A stretch of DNA of 47,146 bases from Desulfobulbaceae bacterium (GTDB taxonomy: Bacteria > Desulfobacterota > Desulfobulbia > Desulfobulbales > Desulfocapsaceae). The notes below the pieces were generated by a model that had not been told where the DNA came from, ran no database searches, and worked only from the letters and a program-made list of their open reading frames with translations. Shown here piece by piece: positions 26,293 through 34,695 of this stretch. Both the position numbers and the translations under genes were made by a program. The stretch spans positions 1 through 47,146 of the forward strand of contig QKIH01000065.1 in NCBI GenBank assembly GCA_003249645.1, in the 5' to 3' direction. Positions within the stretch are counted from its first letter, which is position 1, and each line of letters begins with the position of its first letter.

Positions 26293-27130
26293 ATGTTTAA
26301 TTTTGAAGATAAAGTGATACCGTTGGACAGCTGGATAACGCAATTCATCGACTGGCTGGTTGAAGGATACCGCTGGTTTTTCCAGGGACTCAAGTTCCCG
26401 GTCGAGTTTACCCTGTCCGGTCTAGAACACGGTTTAACTGCTCTGCATCCTTTTTTAGTTATTGCAATTATAAGTCTCATTGCATGGCGCGTTTCCGGAA
26501 TACGACTTGCTATCGTCTCTGCCCTGACGCTGGTATTCATCGGCATGCTCGGTTTTTGGGAAGACACGATGATAACGCTTGCTATGGTCTTTTCATCGGT
26601 TGTCTTCTGCACCATCGTCGGCATCCCCCTGGGAATAGCCTCAGGAAGAAGCGACCGTTTTGAATCAATACTACGACCGGTACTTGACGGTATGCAGACG
26701 ACTCCGGCCTTTGTTTATCTTGTTCCGATCGTCATGCTTTTCTCAATCGGCAACGTGGCCGGCGTCCTTGCCACCATAGTGTTTGCACTTCCCCCGATCA
26801 TCAGGCTGACGGCACTCGGCATCAGACAGGTACATCCTGAGCTGGTTGAAGCCCCAGGCCTTTGGAGCCACCCCTTCCCAGGTTCTGATAAAAGTGCAGA
26901 TTCCACTGGCTCTTCCCACCATTATGGCCGGTCTCAACCAGACAATTATGATGGCGCTTTCAATGGTCGTCATTGCCGCTCTTATCGGCGCAGGAGGGCT
27001 CGGTGCCCCGGTTGTCCTCGGCCTTAACACTCTGGACATTGGACTTGCCACCATTGGAGGCCTGTCCATTGTGCTGATAGCAATCGTTCTAGACAGAATA
27101 ACCCAGTCACTGGGCAACAGGAAAAAATAA
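26293..27130 (+). pseudogene. proW: ProW permease gene interrupted by a frameshift
   Basis: Membrane permease of the ProVWX importer. The first frame runs from the ATG (AAGGAG six bases upstream) through the helices to HPELVEA, then becomes nonsense. The correct continuation, [20 protein letters not shown] and [20 protein letters not shown], is in another frame to the stop at 27130. The break is at about 26851-26856 (GAAGCCCCAGG). Family members read ELVEAARAFGATP, so two missing bases would restore both frame and exact residue count; the restored protein would be 279 residues, normal for ProW. Flanking proV and proX are intact, so a sequencing error or very recent mutation is likely; +1 slippage at CCCC is a less likely alternative. 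Confidence 0.85.
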
Positions 27131-27145
27131 TTGAAGGAGGGAATA

Positions 27146-28177
27146 ATGTTCAAAAAATTAATTGTAGCGGCTTCATTTACAGTCTGCACACTTGCCAATC
27201 CGCTCTTTGGTATAGCAAACGACATGCCGGGAAAAGGCGTAACCGTACACCCTGCCAGGGCAACCTGGAATACCGGATTTTTTCAGGAAGCACTGGTAAG
27301 AAAAGGCCTTGAAACCCTTGGCTACACTGTGAAGAAGCCAAAAGATCTTTCAAACCCTATCTTTTACAAATCCGTCGCTATGGGTGATGTTGATTACTGG
27401 ACCAACGGCTGGTTTCCCAATCATGACGGCCAGCTGCCTAAAGGCTTCTATGACAAGGCGGATAAGATCGGCTATGTTGTAAAAGCAGGAGGCTTGCAGG
27501 GCTATCTTGTCTCAAAGAAAGAGGTTGATAAATTCGGCATAACATCACTTGATGACTTCAAACGTGACGAAGTCAAAAAAGCGTTTGATAAAAACGGTGA
27601 CGGCAAAGCAGATCTCACCGCCTGCCCGCCAGGCTGGGGTTGCGAGACTGTTATCAGCCACCACATGAAGGTCTATGACCTTGATAATGCGATCAATCCT
27701 GTAAAAGCCTCATATGAGGCAGGCATGGCTTCAGCCCTTGCTGAATTTAAAGACGGCGAACCGATATTCTTTTACACCTGGGCACCGAACTGGACAATTT
27801 TCAAGCTCAAGCCGGGCAAGGATGTTATGTGGATTAACGTTCCGAAAACCATGCCTAAAGAGTCTCAGATGGCCGGTAAGGACCGAATGGAAGTCAGCGG
27901 CATCGAAGGAGCAGTCAGCGATCCGGTCAAACTCGGGTTTGTTGTTTCTGATATTCGTATCGTCGCAAACAAGAAGTTTCTTGCAGACAACCCTGCTGCA
28001 AAAAAATTCTTTGAGGTTTTCACGCTGCCTCTGTCAGATATAAACGAGCAGAATACCCGTATGAATGAGGGCGAGAAAAGTCAGAAAGATATTGAGCATC
28101 ATGCCGACGAATGGATTGCTAAAAACCAGGAAACATGGAACAGCTGGCTTACTCAGGCAAAAAAAGCAGCCGAATAA
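27146..28177 (+). CDS. proX: Glycine betaine/proline-binding periplasmic protein ProX
   Basis: 343-residue binding protein. Start placed at the ATG preceded by AAGGAGG with five bases of spacing; an upstream in-frame TTG overlaps that site. A signal peptide ends near FGIAND. ProX signatures: VTVHPARATWNTGFFQ, VDYWTNGWFPNHDG, the EF-hand-like DKNGDGKADLTACPPGWGCE and IFFYTWAPNWTI. Tryptophans in these segments would form the aromatic cage for the quaternary ammonium. It starts 15 bases after proW and is followed by a terminator. Confidence 0.96.
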   Translation: MFKKLIVAASFTVCTLANPLFGIANDMPGKGVTVHPARATWNTGFFQEALVRKGLETLGYTVKKPKDLSNPIFYKSVAMGDVDYWTNGWFPNHDGQLPKGFYDKADKIGYVVKAGGLQGYLVSKKEVDKFGITSLDDFKRDEVKKAFDKNGDGKADLTACPPGWGCETVISHHMKVYDLDNAINPVKASYEAGMASALAEFKDGEPIFFYTWAPNWTIFKLKPGKDVMWINVPKTMPKESQMAGKDRMEVSGIEGAVSDPVKLGFVVSDIRIVANKKFLADNPAAKKFFEVFTLPLSDINEQNTRMNEGEKSQKDIEHHADEWIAKNQETWNSWLTQAKKAAE

Positions 28178-28199
28178 GAACGCGGCAGTACTGATTGAC

Positions 28200-28234
28200 G
28201 GGGATGGCCTTCGGGCCTTCCCCATCCTCTTTTT
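28200..28234 (+). terminator. Rho-independent terminator of proVWX
   Basis: Hairpin with a 10-bp stem, GGGGATGGCC / GGCCTTCCCC (one mismatch), capped by a stable TTCG tetraloop. It is followed by ATCCTCTTTTT. It lies 22 bases after the proX stop and separates it from the MarR gene. Confidence 0.8.
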
Positions 28235-28330
28235 ATACTTTCGATCTCCTCTTCCACAAAAAAAGTAGCCCAACTGCAAAAAAAGAGGTAATTAGGCTTT
28301 TATTTCTAAGGAGGAATAATTCGAAGACAG

Positions 28331-28789
28331 ATGAATCAAATCCAAAATGTAACTCAGCAATTGCGTGTTCTTTTTAAAATAGTTCAAAGCCATTCCAAAA
28401 CTGTCGAAAAGGCATGCGGACTGAGCGGGGCGAAACTCTGGATGCTCTATGAGATCGATGCCTGTCCCGGAATAAAAGTTTCACAGCTTGCTGAAGCACT
28501 TTCCATTCATCGTTCCACCTGTTCCAACATGCTTGATAAACTCGAAGAAAAAGAGCTGATCATTCGGGATCGAAGCAGGAGCGACCAACGGACTGTTCAC
28601 ATATTCATAACAGATCTCGGTAAAGCCGTTCTTGACAAAGCACCATCGCCAAAGGCTGGCAAACTCAATGAGAGTCTGCAGCAGCTCAACACAGAACAAT
28701 TATCCAATCTCGAATCAAGTCTGAAGGACCTTCTTGATGCCCTTTCCTATGACCAGAAAGCGGCTCACACCCCTATCCCTGCTGAATAA
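28331..28789 (+). CDS. MarR-family transcriptional regulator
   Basis: 152-residue dimeric winged-helix repressor type. The DNA-recognition region is KVSQLAEALSIHRSTCSNMLDKLEEKELIIRD, with wing RSRSDQRTVHIFITDLGKAVL typical of MarR. A strong GGAGG at 28310-28314 is too far (16 bases) from this ATG; no better in-frame start was found, so translation may use AAGACAG. Its position after proVWX invites comparison with GbsR/CosR-type MarR regulators that control betaine uptake genes. Ligand and targets unknown. Confidence 0.9.
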   Translation: MNQIQNVTQQLRVLFKIVQSHSKTVEKACGLSGAKLWMLYEIDACPGIKVSQLAEALSIHRSTCSNMLDKLEEKELIIRDRSRSDQRTVHIFITDLGKAVLDKAPSPKAGKLNESLQQLNTEQLSNLESSLKDLLDALSYDQKAAHTPIPAE

Positions 28790-29230
28790 AACCCTGGAAA
28801 TTCTAACCCGATCTGACACCTTTTGAGATTCGGCTTCAACAATACCTGACCACTCGTTGAAACGCAGGCAAACGGGTAACCTCTGAGTTGCCTGCATAGT
28901 CATATTTTCAATACAAGCCATTCCCCCAGAAATTTCTTCCCGAAACCTGTCACTCTAAACATCCAAACCCAACACGTATAGAATGATCAAAAATCGGGCC
29001 TTTTGCTTATAAATGGAAAAAATTTGGGGAAAAATTGGAGCAAATCCTTTTTAAGGATAACATCGCAGTAAAAAACAGGATAATTGGGATAGGAAATATA
29101 AAAACAGAATTACTTATCACTATGTGTGCAGTTTTGATTGTAAAACATATTATTATCCTATATTTACTATTTTTATGGAGAAAAGATTCACTACATGGAG
29201 AAGTCTAAACAATCGTTAGGAGGGAAATGT
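28790..29230. other. Intergenic region with one hairpin
   Basis: About 440 bases between the MarR gene and the beta-barrel gene. It holds an 8-bp inverted repeat (28864-28895, GCAGGCAA / TTGCCTGC, 16-base loop) without a T run. The remainder is AT-rich with no supported ORF. Confidence 0.5.
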
Positions 29231-29719
29231 ATGAAACCGCTAAAAAAGGTCATAATCTTTACATTAACGCTGTTATCCTTTCAAATGTTGTCAACAACCG
29301 CTTTTGCAGGTTCTCTTATTTACACCGGAGTTGATGTGGGATATGCAACAAAAGGTTCTTCGGATAATTCAACATACGGCTTCCATGTCGGAACAAATTT
29401 AATCCCCCTTCTCGGTCTTGAGGTAGGGTACAGAGATTTCGGCAGTTTCGGCGGAACAGATTATTCAAGCTATTATGCTGCAATCATGCCACGACTCTCC
29501 TTAGGCTCGTTTCAAGTTTACCTGAAAGGTGGAGTCAATATGTATGACATGTCCCCCTCTATCGGAAAATCTAATGATGGAACTGACTTACTCTATGGAG
29601 CCGGAGCAAATTATTTTGCATCTGATATGATATCCATAGGTGCCTCTTATACAAAATTCGGTTTTGAAGGTGATGATGTCGATACCTTTGCCCTGGTAGT
29701 AACACTGCATCTTCTTTAA
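29231..29719 (+). CDS. Small outer-membrane beta-barrel protein
   Basis: 162-residue protein. The start is the ATG seven bases after AGGAGG (MKPLKKVIIF); a more upstream ATG at 29195 lacks a site. A signal peptide ends near STTAFA. The mature part has alternating hydrophobic/aromatic strands (SLIYTGVDVGYATKG, YGFHVGTNLIPLLGLEVGYRDFG, YYAAIMPRLSLGSFQVYLKGG, MISIGASYTKFGFEG), typical of an 8-stranded OmpA/OmpW-type barrel, and ends in VVTLHLL with a terminal hydrophobic strand. No periplasmic domain. Function unknown. Confidence 0.8.
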   Translation: MKPLKKVIIFTLTLLSFQMLSTTAFAGSLIYTGVDVGYATKGSSDNSTYGFHVGTNLIPLLGLEVGYRDFGSFGGTDYSSYYAAIMPRLSLGSFQVYLKGGVNMYDMSPSIGKSNDGTDLLYGAGANYFASDMISIGASYTKFGFEGDDVDTFALVVTLHLL

Positions 29720-30139
29720 ACCCAAGGCATCTGTAACCGGTTTCAATTTTCTGTCCGGCTATGCCGGGCAGAAGCTGTGATAACTTCTTCCAAACGAAAT
29801 ATCTGAAAGTTTCCTCTATTTTCAGATAAAATAAAATTACCCAGAAAAAAGACTCCGTCAGAATTCCTTATATGCATAACCAGGTCTAGTTATCATATTT
29901 GATTAGAGTAAAATTCATTATGGGCCAGCTTGAATCTTGATTTTTATCAATAAATCCAATCACATTTCCATATCATTTTAACAATCTGAGTAGTTTCTCT
30001 GTTAAGTTTTCCCTTAAAGAAAACATTACTTCTTATAAAACTTTTCTGAATGCATTTCTCTCTAGCAATAAGGACTGGAATCTGTTATTAAACATAAAAT
30101 ACTATTGATAATCATTATCCTTTTCAATAGGACAAAGTC
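29720..30139. other. Intergenic region with hairpin and Fur box
   Basis: 420 bases after the beta-barrel gene. It holds a hairpin at 29749-29773 (TTCTGTCCGGC / GCCGGGCAGAA, 3-base loop, no good T run), which may end the barrel transcript, and the Fur box at 30101-30119. No other supported feature. Confidence 0.5.
30101..30119. promoter_or_regulatory. Fur box
   Basis: ACTATTGATAATCATTATC matches the 19-bp consensus GATAATGATAATCATTATC at 16 of 19 positions, including the last 14 bases without a mismatch. It ends 20 bases before the ATG of the following membrane-protein gene, a position that would block transcription initiation or elongation when Fur carries iron. Confidence 0.75.
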
Positions 30140-31006
30140 ATGAACTTCATATTTGAACGTATTACCTATTTATTCGACCCCCTGCACTATTACTGGGAAC
30201 ACGAAAAAGTACATCGAAAAATCTCACTCGGACTGGTTATCTTCTTTTTGGTCAGTCTCGTTCTGATAGAACTGAAACGAAATCAGCTGCTGCCGGCTTC
30301 CATTGCAGTGTTTCTGCCTGGCAACCACTTCCATGCAGTATCGTTGGCTTTCACGGTTGTATTGATATTAGAGGTAATAAGTCTCATCTTTACAATACCC
30401 TGCTCGTTTTCACGATCGGTCGGTAAACAGTTTGAGATCCTGTCTCTCATTCTGATGAGAAATGCCTTCAAAGCGCTGGCTGATATTCCTGAACCGATCA
30501 CCTATTCTGGCAATGAAGAAACTATAAAACATATTCTGGCTGACGGTTTTGGCGCCTTGCTTATATTCGGCCTGTTAGGTGTATATTATATAACACAACC
30601 GAAATCATCAGAAGAGGCGATGAAACCCACCGATATTTATAGTTTTGTCGCTGCCAAGAAAGGTATTTCGCTAATTCTGATAGGTGTTTTCGCCTACATG
30701 GGCCTTGTAAGCTTTTGGACGAAGCTCCACGGCATTCATGGTGGTGACTTCCTGTATGACTTTTATACTCTGCTGATCCTGACAGATATCCTCATCGTCC
30801 TGCTGTCACAATGCTACCAGCCGAGTTTTTATGCAGTTTTCAGGAATTCAGGCTTTGCCCTTGCTACACTCATCGTTCGCATTGCGCTAGCTGCACCGCC
30901 GTATTACAACGTCCTGCTCGGCGTAGCGGCAGCCTGTTTCTCCATTCTGCTTACCCTTGTCAGCAGCAAGCTCTTCCAGCAGAAATACAAACGCCAAGGC
31001 CATTAA
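30140..31006 (+). CDS. Multi-pass membrane protein of unknown function, under a Fur box
   Basis: 288-residue protein not recognised from sequence. It has about six to seven hydrophobic segments (around 30-48, 65-88, 134-152, 172-192, 210-225, 240-280), with a soluble N-terminus PLHYYWEHEKVHRKIS and a short polar loop after the second segment (PCSFSRSVGKQFEIL). His and Trp residues in WTKLHGIHGGDF could bind metal or haem but this is speculative. The Fur box immediately upstream suggests it is made under iron limitation. A terminator follows, so it is monocistronic. Confidence 0.75.
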   Translation: MNFIFERITYLFDPLHYYWEHEKVHRKISLGLVIFFLVSLVLIELKRNQLLPASIAVFLPGNHFHAVSLAFTVVLILEVISLIFTIPCSFSRSVGKQFEILSLILMRNAFKALADIPEPITYSGNEETIKHILADGFGALLIFGLLGVYYITQPKSSEEAMKPTDIYSFVAAKKGISLILIGVFAYMGLVSFWTKLHGIHGGDFLYDFYTLLILTDILIVLLSQCYQPSFYAVFRNSGFALATLIVRIALAAPPYYNVLLGVAAACFSILLTLVSSKLFQQKYKRQGH

Positions 31007-31010
31007 CACA

Positions 31011-31043
31011 AAAAGGGTATCGGCTAACAGCTGATACCCTTTT
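31011..31043. terminator. Bidirectional terminator between membrane protein and amrS
   Basis: Near-perfect 15-bp stem AAAAGGGTATCGGCT / AGCTGATACCCTTTT with a 3-base loop. A-rich 5' and T-rich 3' flanks let it work for both convergent genes. Confidence 0.88.
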
Positions 31044-31086
31044 ATATTTTGGTCTATATTCAATACTTCAGGCGGTTTATCGCCAG

Positions 31087-32091
31087 CTATTTCCACACAC
31101 CTGCTACAGCAGATTTACAATTCGGGCAGCAGCCGTTTTCCAGCTTATCAAACATCAAGGAAAAGCCGCGACGTTTAATCACAACTTCACCGCAGCCGGA
31201 ACAGATAGTCTCTTCTCCGTCTCCAATAATATTGCCGTTATAGACATGGTTCAACCCTGCCTCCTGTCCGATACGACGTGCTCTCTCGAGGGTTTCTTTT
31301 GATGTCGGAGGTATCGATATCATTTTATATGCCGGATGAAACGCGGTAATATGCCAGGGAATATCTGGTGAAACTGAAGCTATAAAATCGGCAATTCCCT
31401 CCAGTTCGTCCTCATCATCATTTACACCCTCTATCAATAAGCTGGTAATTTCGACCCATACGCCGAGCCCGGCGAACATCTCAACCGCTTCAAGCACCGG
31501 TTTAAGCCTGGCACCAGCCACCTTGTGGTAAAAGGATTCACTGAATCCCTTGATGTCTATATTGATGCCGTCCAGAACTGGAGCTAGCTGTTGGATAACA
31601 GCCGGGGTCATATACCCATTAGAGACAAAAAAATTCTTCAAGCCCGACTCATGTGCCAGAACAGAACAATCATAGGCATATTCGAAAAAAATAGTCGGCT
31701 CAACATAGGTATAGGAGACAGAGAAACAGCCAAGCAGCCTTGCCTGATCAATTACATGGTCAGGCTTTACAGTGGCATAATTCGATCCGTCGTACCGGTC
31801 TACCTGGGAGATAGTGTGGTTTTGACAGTGAAGACATCGAAAGTTACAGCCATGGGTAGCAATGGAATAGGTTAAACTGCCGGGCAGCACATGATAAAGA
31901 GGCTTTTTTTCAACCGGGTCAACATGCTGGGCAATAAGCTTGCCGTAATTAAGAGAATACAGCTCACCACCGACATTCTGTCGTACACCACAGATACCGT
32001 ATTTTTTGTCAGCAATTACACAGTGATGGTTGCAGAGACCGCATCGTACCCTGCTCTCCGGCAGCTTTTCATAAAAAGAGGCCTGATGCAT
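31087..32091 (-). CDS. amrS: AmmeMemoRadiSam system radical SAM enzyme AmrS
   Basis: 334-residue radical SAM enzyme. Start set at the ATG giving MHQASFYEKLPESRVRCGLC, the usual AmrS N-terminus; a GTG two codons earlier is possible. Cys17, Cys20, Cys24 and Cys34 form an N-terminal metal motif, then CX3CX2C with Cys82, Cys86 and Cys89 (GCNFRCLHC). VEPTIFFEYAYD and GINIDIKGF are family segments. A C-terminal zinc ribbon is visible (CSGCGE...CCPNC). AmrS proteins pair with Memo and AMMECR1 proteins (AmmeB and AmmeA), which are not in this window. The reaction is not established. The frame is open some 20 codons upstream of the ATG. Confidence 0.93.
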   Translation of the reverse strand: MHQASFYEKLPESRVRCGLCNHHCVIADKKYGICGVRQNVGGELYSLNYGKLIAQHVDPVEKKPLYHVLPGSLTYSIATHGCNFRCLHCQNHTISQVDRYDGSNYATVKPDHVIDQARLLGCFSVSYTYVEPTIFFEYAYDCSVLAHESGLKNFFVSNGYMTPAVIQQLAPVLDGINIDIKGFSESFYHKVAGARLKPVLEAVEMFAGLGVWVEITSLLIEGVNDDEDELEGIADFIASVSPDIPWHITAFHPAYKMISIPPTSKETLERARRIGQEAGLNHVYNGNIIGDGEETICSGCGEVVIKRRGFSLMFDKLENGCCPNCKSAVAGVWK

Positions 32092-32131
32092 TTTCACTCG
32101 ACTGTTAAAATCAATGACATCAATCAGCTGG

Positions 32132-32308
32132 TTACAGTTGACGCAGCAGGTTTGCCACCAGCGTTCTCAAAACGGGAAGAAGAAAAAACTCTTTTTCAGC
32201 AAGTTTTAGCTTTCCACCCAAATACAAATTGCCGGGTGTCGGTATTACAAGTTTCTGATTGGTGCCGGTATAGTTGATAATACTTTCCATATGCCATTTC
32301 TTCATCAT
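32132..32308 (-). CDS. Small ORF ahead of amrS, possibly frameshifted
   Basis: 58-residue ORF (MMKKWHMESIINYTGTNQKL...) with GGGAGG placed well before the ATG pair. The first 45 residues look protein-like (VIPTPGNLYLGGKLKLAEKE). The tail in this frame (LRTLVANLLRQL) is less convincing, whereas a frame reached by a missing dinucleotide near 32170 reads RWWQTCCVNCNQLIDVIDFN, a zinc-ribbon-like segment that continues straight into amrS. Either a real 58-residue gene or the broken N-terminal part of a longer protein. Function unknown. Confidence 0.4.
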   Translation of the reverse strand: MMKKWHMESIINYTGTNQKLVIPTPGNLYLGGKLKLAEKEFFLLPVLRTLVANLLRQL

Positions 32309-32546
32309 GACTTACCTCCCAAAAACTGTCACAGATTGCTCTGTCTAAGAGTTGATACTTAATTCTATAGTTTCTGTGGGGCAATAGTCAACTCTCTACA
32401 CTACAATATGACCCGCTAAAGCAAGTTACAGATTCTACATATTGTGCATCATAATGAATACAAAGGATATATTGTCTCACCTTTTCTTAAAAGATTTTTT
32501 CCGTTGCAGCAAATCTGTCTCTAGCACCATTTTCTGACATTTTGAG

Positions 32547-33326
32547 CTATCTAACATCAAGTTTTTTTTCAACCTTTTTCCAGATACCATCTTCAAGGAT
32601 GTAGTGCGGGTAAAAATTCTCTTTATAGTTCATTGCAGGTACCGGCTTGATAACATAGCCGAGATAGAGGTGTGAAATTTCTTTGCTCCTGCAGATATCA
32701 ACCATTGTTAGAATATTATAGGTACCAAGACTCCTGTCTGTAATTTCCGGATCAAAATAAAAGTAAACGGCGTTCATCCAGTTTACGCCGAGATCGATAA
32801 TACCCACACCGATCAGCTTTCCCTCAAGCCGATAGAGTATTTCGTAGGTTGAAGTCATCTCATTGAGAAAAAAGCATGAGTAATAGCCCCAGGCAGTATT
32901 CTTTTTTTGCGGGTATCGCATTGATAAAAACTTGTCACACAACTCAAGCCGCTCATTATCGACCCGCATTGCATCGATAACAACTTCGATATCATTATTT
33001 TTCTTCTGACAGCGTTTCTGGCTGCGGTTCGGCTTGAAATCATCTGGATGAAGGCGGATAGACTGGCAGGCCTTACACGTTTCGCAACGCATATCGTACA
33101 TGGAGTTGCCGTTTCTTCTGTAACCGGCAGCAAGAAAAAGCTCCATCACCCGCTCATTGAGCGGGCCGAACATTGCCTGATGAAAGGTCGCAGTATGAGG
33201 CAGATGATAGGGACAGGGAATCCTGTCATCAACGAAAAAAGGATCAACTTTGCGCTGAATGGAAGAAAATTCTTCAACACACTGCGCATCATACTCTTCC
33301 CGATGGTTAAACCCGTTCTGCTTCAT
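32547..33326 (-). CDS. bpt: Aminoacyl-tRNA-protein transferase (Ate/Bpt family)
   Basis: 259-residue cytosolic transferase that moves an amino acid from tRNA to the N-terminus of proteins, marking them for ClpS/ClpAP-type degradation. Visible: CPYHLPHTATFHQAMFG near the N-terminus, the cysteine-rich YDMRCETCKACQSIRLHPDDF and the GNAT-like core NAVYFYFDPEITDRSLGTYNIL with KEISHLYLGYVI. Bacterial members are leucyltransferases (Bpt) or arginyltransferases; the sequence alone does not decide. Start at the ATG 19 bases after the gdhA stop (AGGTG before it); a farther in-frame ATG would overlap gdhA. Confidence 0.88.
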   Translation of the reverse strand: MKQNGFNHREEYDAQCVEEFSSIQRKVDPFFVDDRIPCPYHLPHTATFHQAMFGPLNERVMELFLAAGYRRNGNSMYDMRCETCKACQSIRLHPDDFKPNRSQKRCQKKNNDIEVVIDAMRVDNERLELCDKFLSMRYPQKKNTAWGYYSCFFLNEMTSTYEILYRLEGKLIGVGIIDLGVNWMNAVYFYFDPEITDRSLGTYNILTMVDICRSKEISHLYLGYVIKPVPAMNYKENFYPHYILEDGIWKKVEKKLDVR

Positions 33327-33345
33327 CTCACCTGTACCCGCTACC

Positions 33346-34695
33346 TTAAACCAAGCCCTGATCGAGCATGGCATTTACCACTTTAACGAAGCCTGCGATG
33401 TTCGCACCCGCCACATAATTACCCGGTACCCGATATTCTTCTGCCGCATGAAGACAGGTCTTGTGAATCGAATGCATGATCTGTTTCAACCGGGTATCGA
33501 CCTCATCCTTCGGCCACGACAAGCGCATGGAATTTTGCGCCATTTCCAGCCCTGAAACGGCAACACCGCCTGCATTCGCAGCCTTTCCAGGCCCGTAAAG
33601 CAGCCTATTATCAATAAAAATATCAATGGCCGCAGGGTTCGACGGCATGTTGGCACCTTCGCTGACCAGCACGACACCGTTTCGCACCATGTTGGCAGCA
33701 TCGACACCGTTAATTTCATTTTCTGTCGCACATGGCAGAACACATTCGGCTTTATGATTCCAGAGCGGATTATGATTAAGCGATGGATCAACCGGCGTAT
33801 ATACTGCACTCTTATATTCTTCAGCATACTCCCTGATTCTGCCTCGGCGGACATTTTTCAGTGTTTTTACAAATTGCAGTTTTTCGGCGGTAATGCCCTC
33901 TTCATCTAAAATATATCCGGAAGAATCGGAAAGGGTCACAACCCTTGCGCCAAGCTCAATGAGTTTTTCGGCGGTGAACTGGGCAACATTTCCTGAACCG
34001 GAGACAAGACAGGTCTTGCCCTCAAACGTTTGTTCTCTGGTCTGCAGCATCTCTGCTGCAAAATAGACGTTACCGTATCCGGTTGCCTCCGGCCGGATCA
34101 GGCTGCCGCCCCAGGCAAGACTTTTTCCGGTCAGAACCCCGGTAAACTCGTTCTTCAGCTTTTTATACATACCAAAGAGATAACCGATCTCCCGTGCGCC
34201 AACACCGATGTCACCTGCCGGGACATCAGTATTCGGCCCGATATGGCGATACAGTTCACTCATAAAGGACTGACAAAACCGCATCACCTCGGCATCCGAT
34301 TTGCCTTTCGGGTCAAAATCGGACCCGCCCTTTCCGCCGCCCATGGCAAGAGTGGTCAGCGAATTTTTAAATACCTGCTCAAAGGCCAGAAATTTTATTA
34401 TCCCGAGATTTACCGACGGATGAAAACGCAAGCCGCCCTTGTAAGGTCCGATGGCACTGTTCATCTCGACCCGAAAGCCTCGGTTGATATGGACCTGACC
34501 GTCGTCATCCATCCACGGCACCCGAAACATAATAACCCGCTCGGGTTCGGTTATACGCTCAAGGACAGCCTGTCTTCGGTACTCAAGATTTCTGTCCAGC
34601 ACCGGTTTGACTGTCTCGACAACTTCTTCGACGGCCTGATGAAACTCACGCTGATTTGGATCTTTTTCCTTAATCTGACTGATTATTTTCTCCAA
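33346..34695 (-). CDS. gdhA: NADP-type glutamate dehydrogenase, TTG start
   Basis: 449-residue enzyme catalysing reductive amination of 2-oxoglutarate to glutamate. It carries AIGPYKGGLRFHPSVNLGIIK, GGGKGGSDFDPKGKSDAEVMRFCQ with the catalytic Lys and Asp, VPAGDIGVGAREIGYL, the Rossmann VSGSGNVAQF and GKAANAGGVAVSGLEMAQN, all matching hexameric GdhA. The start is placed at a TTG preceded by AAGGAG with seven bases of spacing, giving the expected ~447-residue length; a farther ATG at 34752 has no site and lies deep in the upstream gene. The reading overlaps that upstream gene by 26 bases. It supplies glutamate for the nitrogen economy and for compatible solute synthesis. Confidence 0.96.
   Translation of the reverse strand: MEKIISQIKEKDPNQREFHQAVEEVVETVKPVLDRNLEYRRQAVLERITEPERVIMFRVPWMDDDGQVHINRGFRVEMNSAIGPYKGGLRFHPSVNLGIIKFLAFEQVFKNSLTTLAMGGGKGGSDFDPKGKSDAEVMRFCQSFMSELYRHIGPNTDVPAGDIGVGAREIGYLFGMYKKLKNEFTGVLTGKSLAWGGSLIRPEATGYGNVYFAAEMLQTREQTFEGKTCLVSGSGNVAQFTAEKLIELGARVVTLSDSSGYILDEEGITAEKLQFVKTLKNVRRGRIREYAEEYKSAVYTPVDPSLNHNPLWNHKAECVLPCATENEINGVDAANMVRNGVVLVSEGANMPSNPAAIDIFIDNRLLYGPGKAANAGGVAVSGLEMAQNSMRLSWPKDEVDTRLKQIMHSIHKTCLHAAEEYRVPGNYVAGANIAGFVKVVNAMLDQGLV

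Noticed and set aside
31891-32277. 128-codon open frame on the + strand over amrS
   Set aside because: Antisense shadow of amrS with no ribosome binding site and no recognisable domain.
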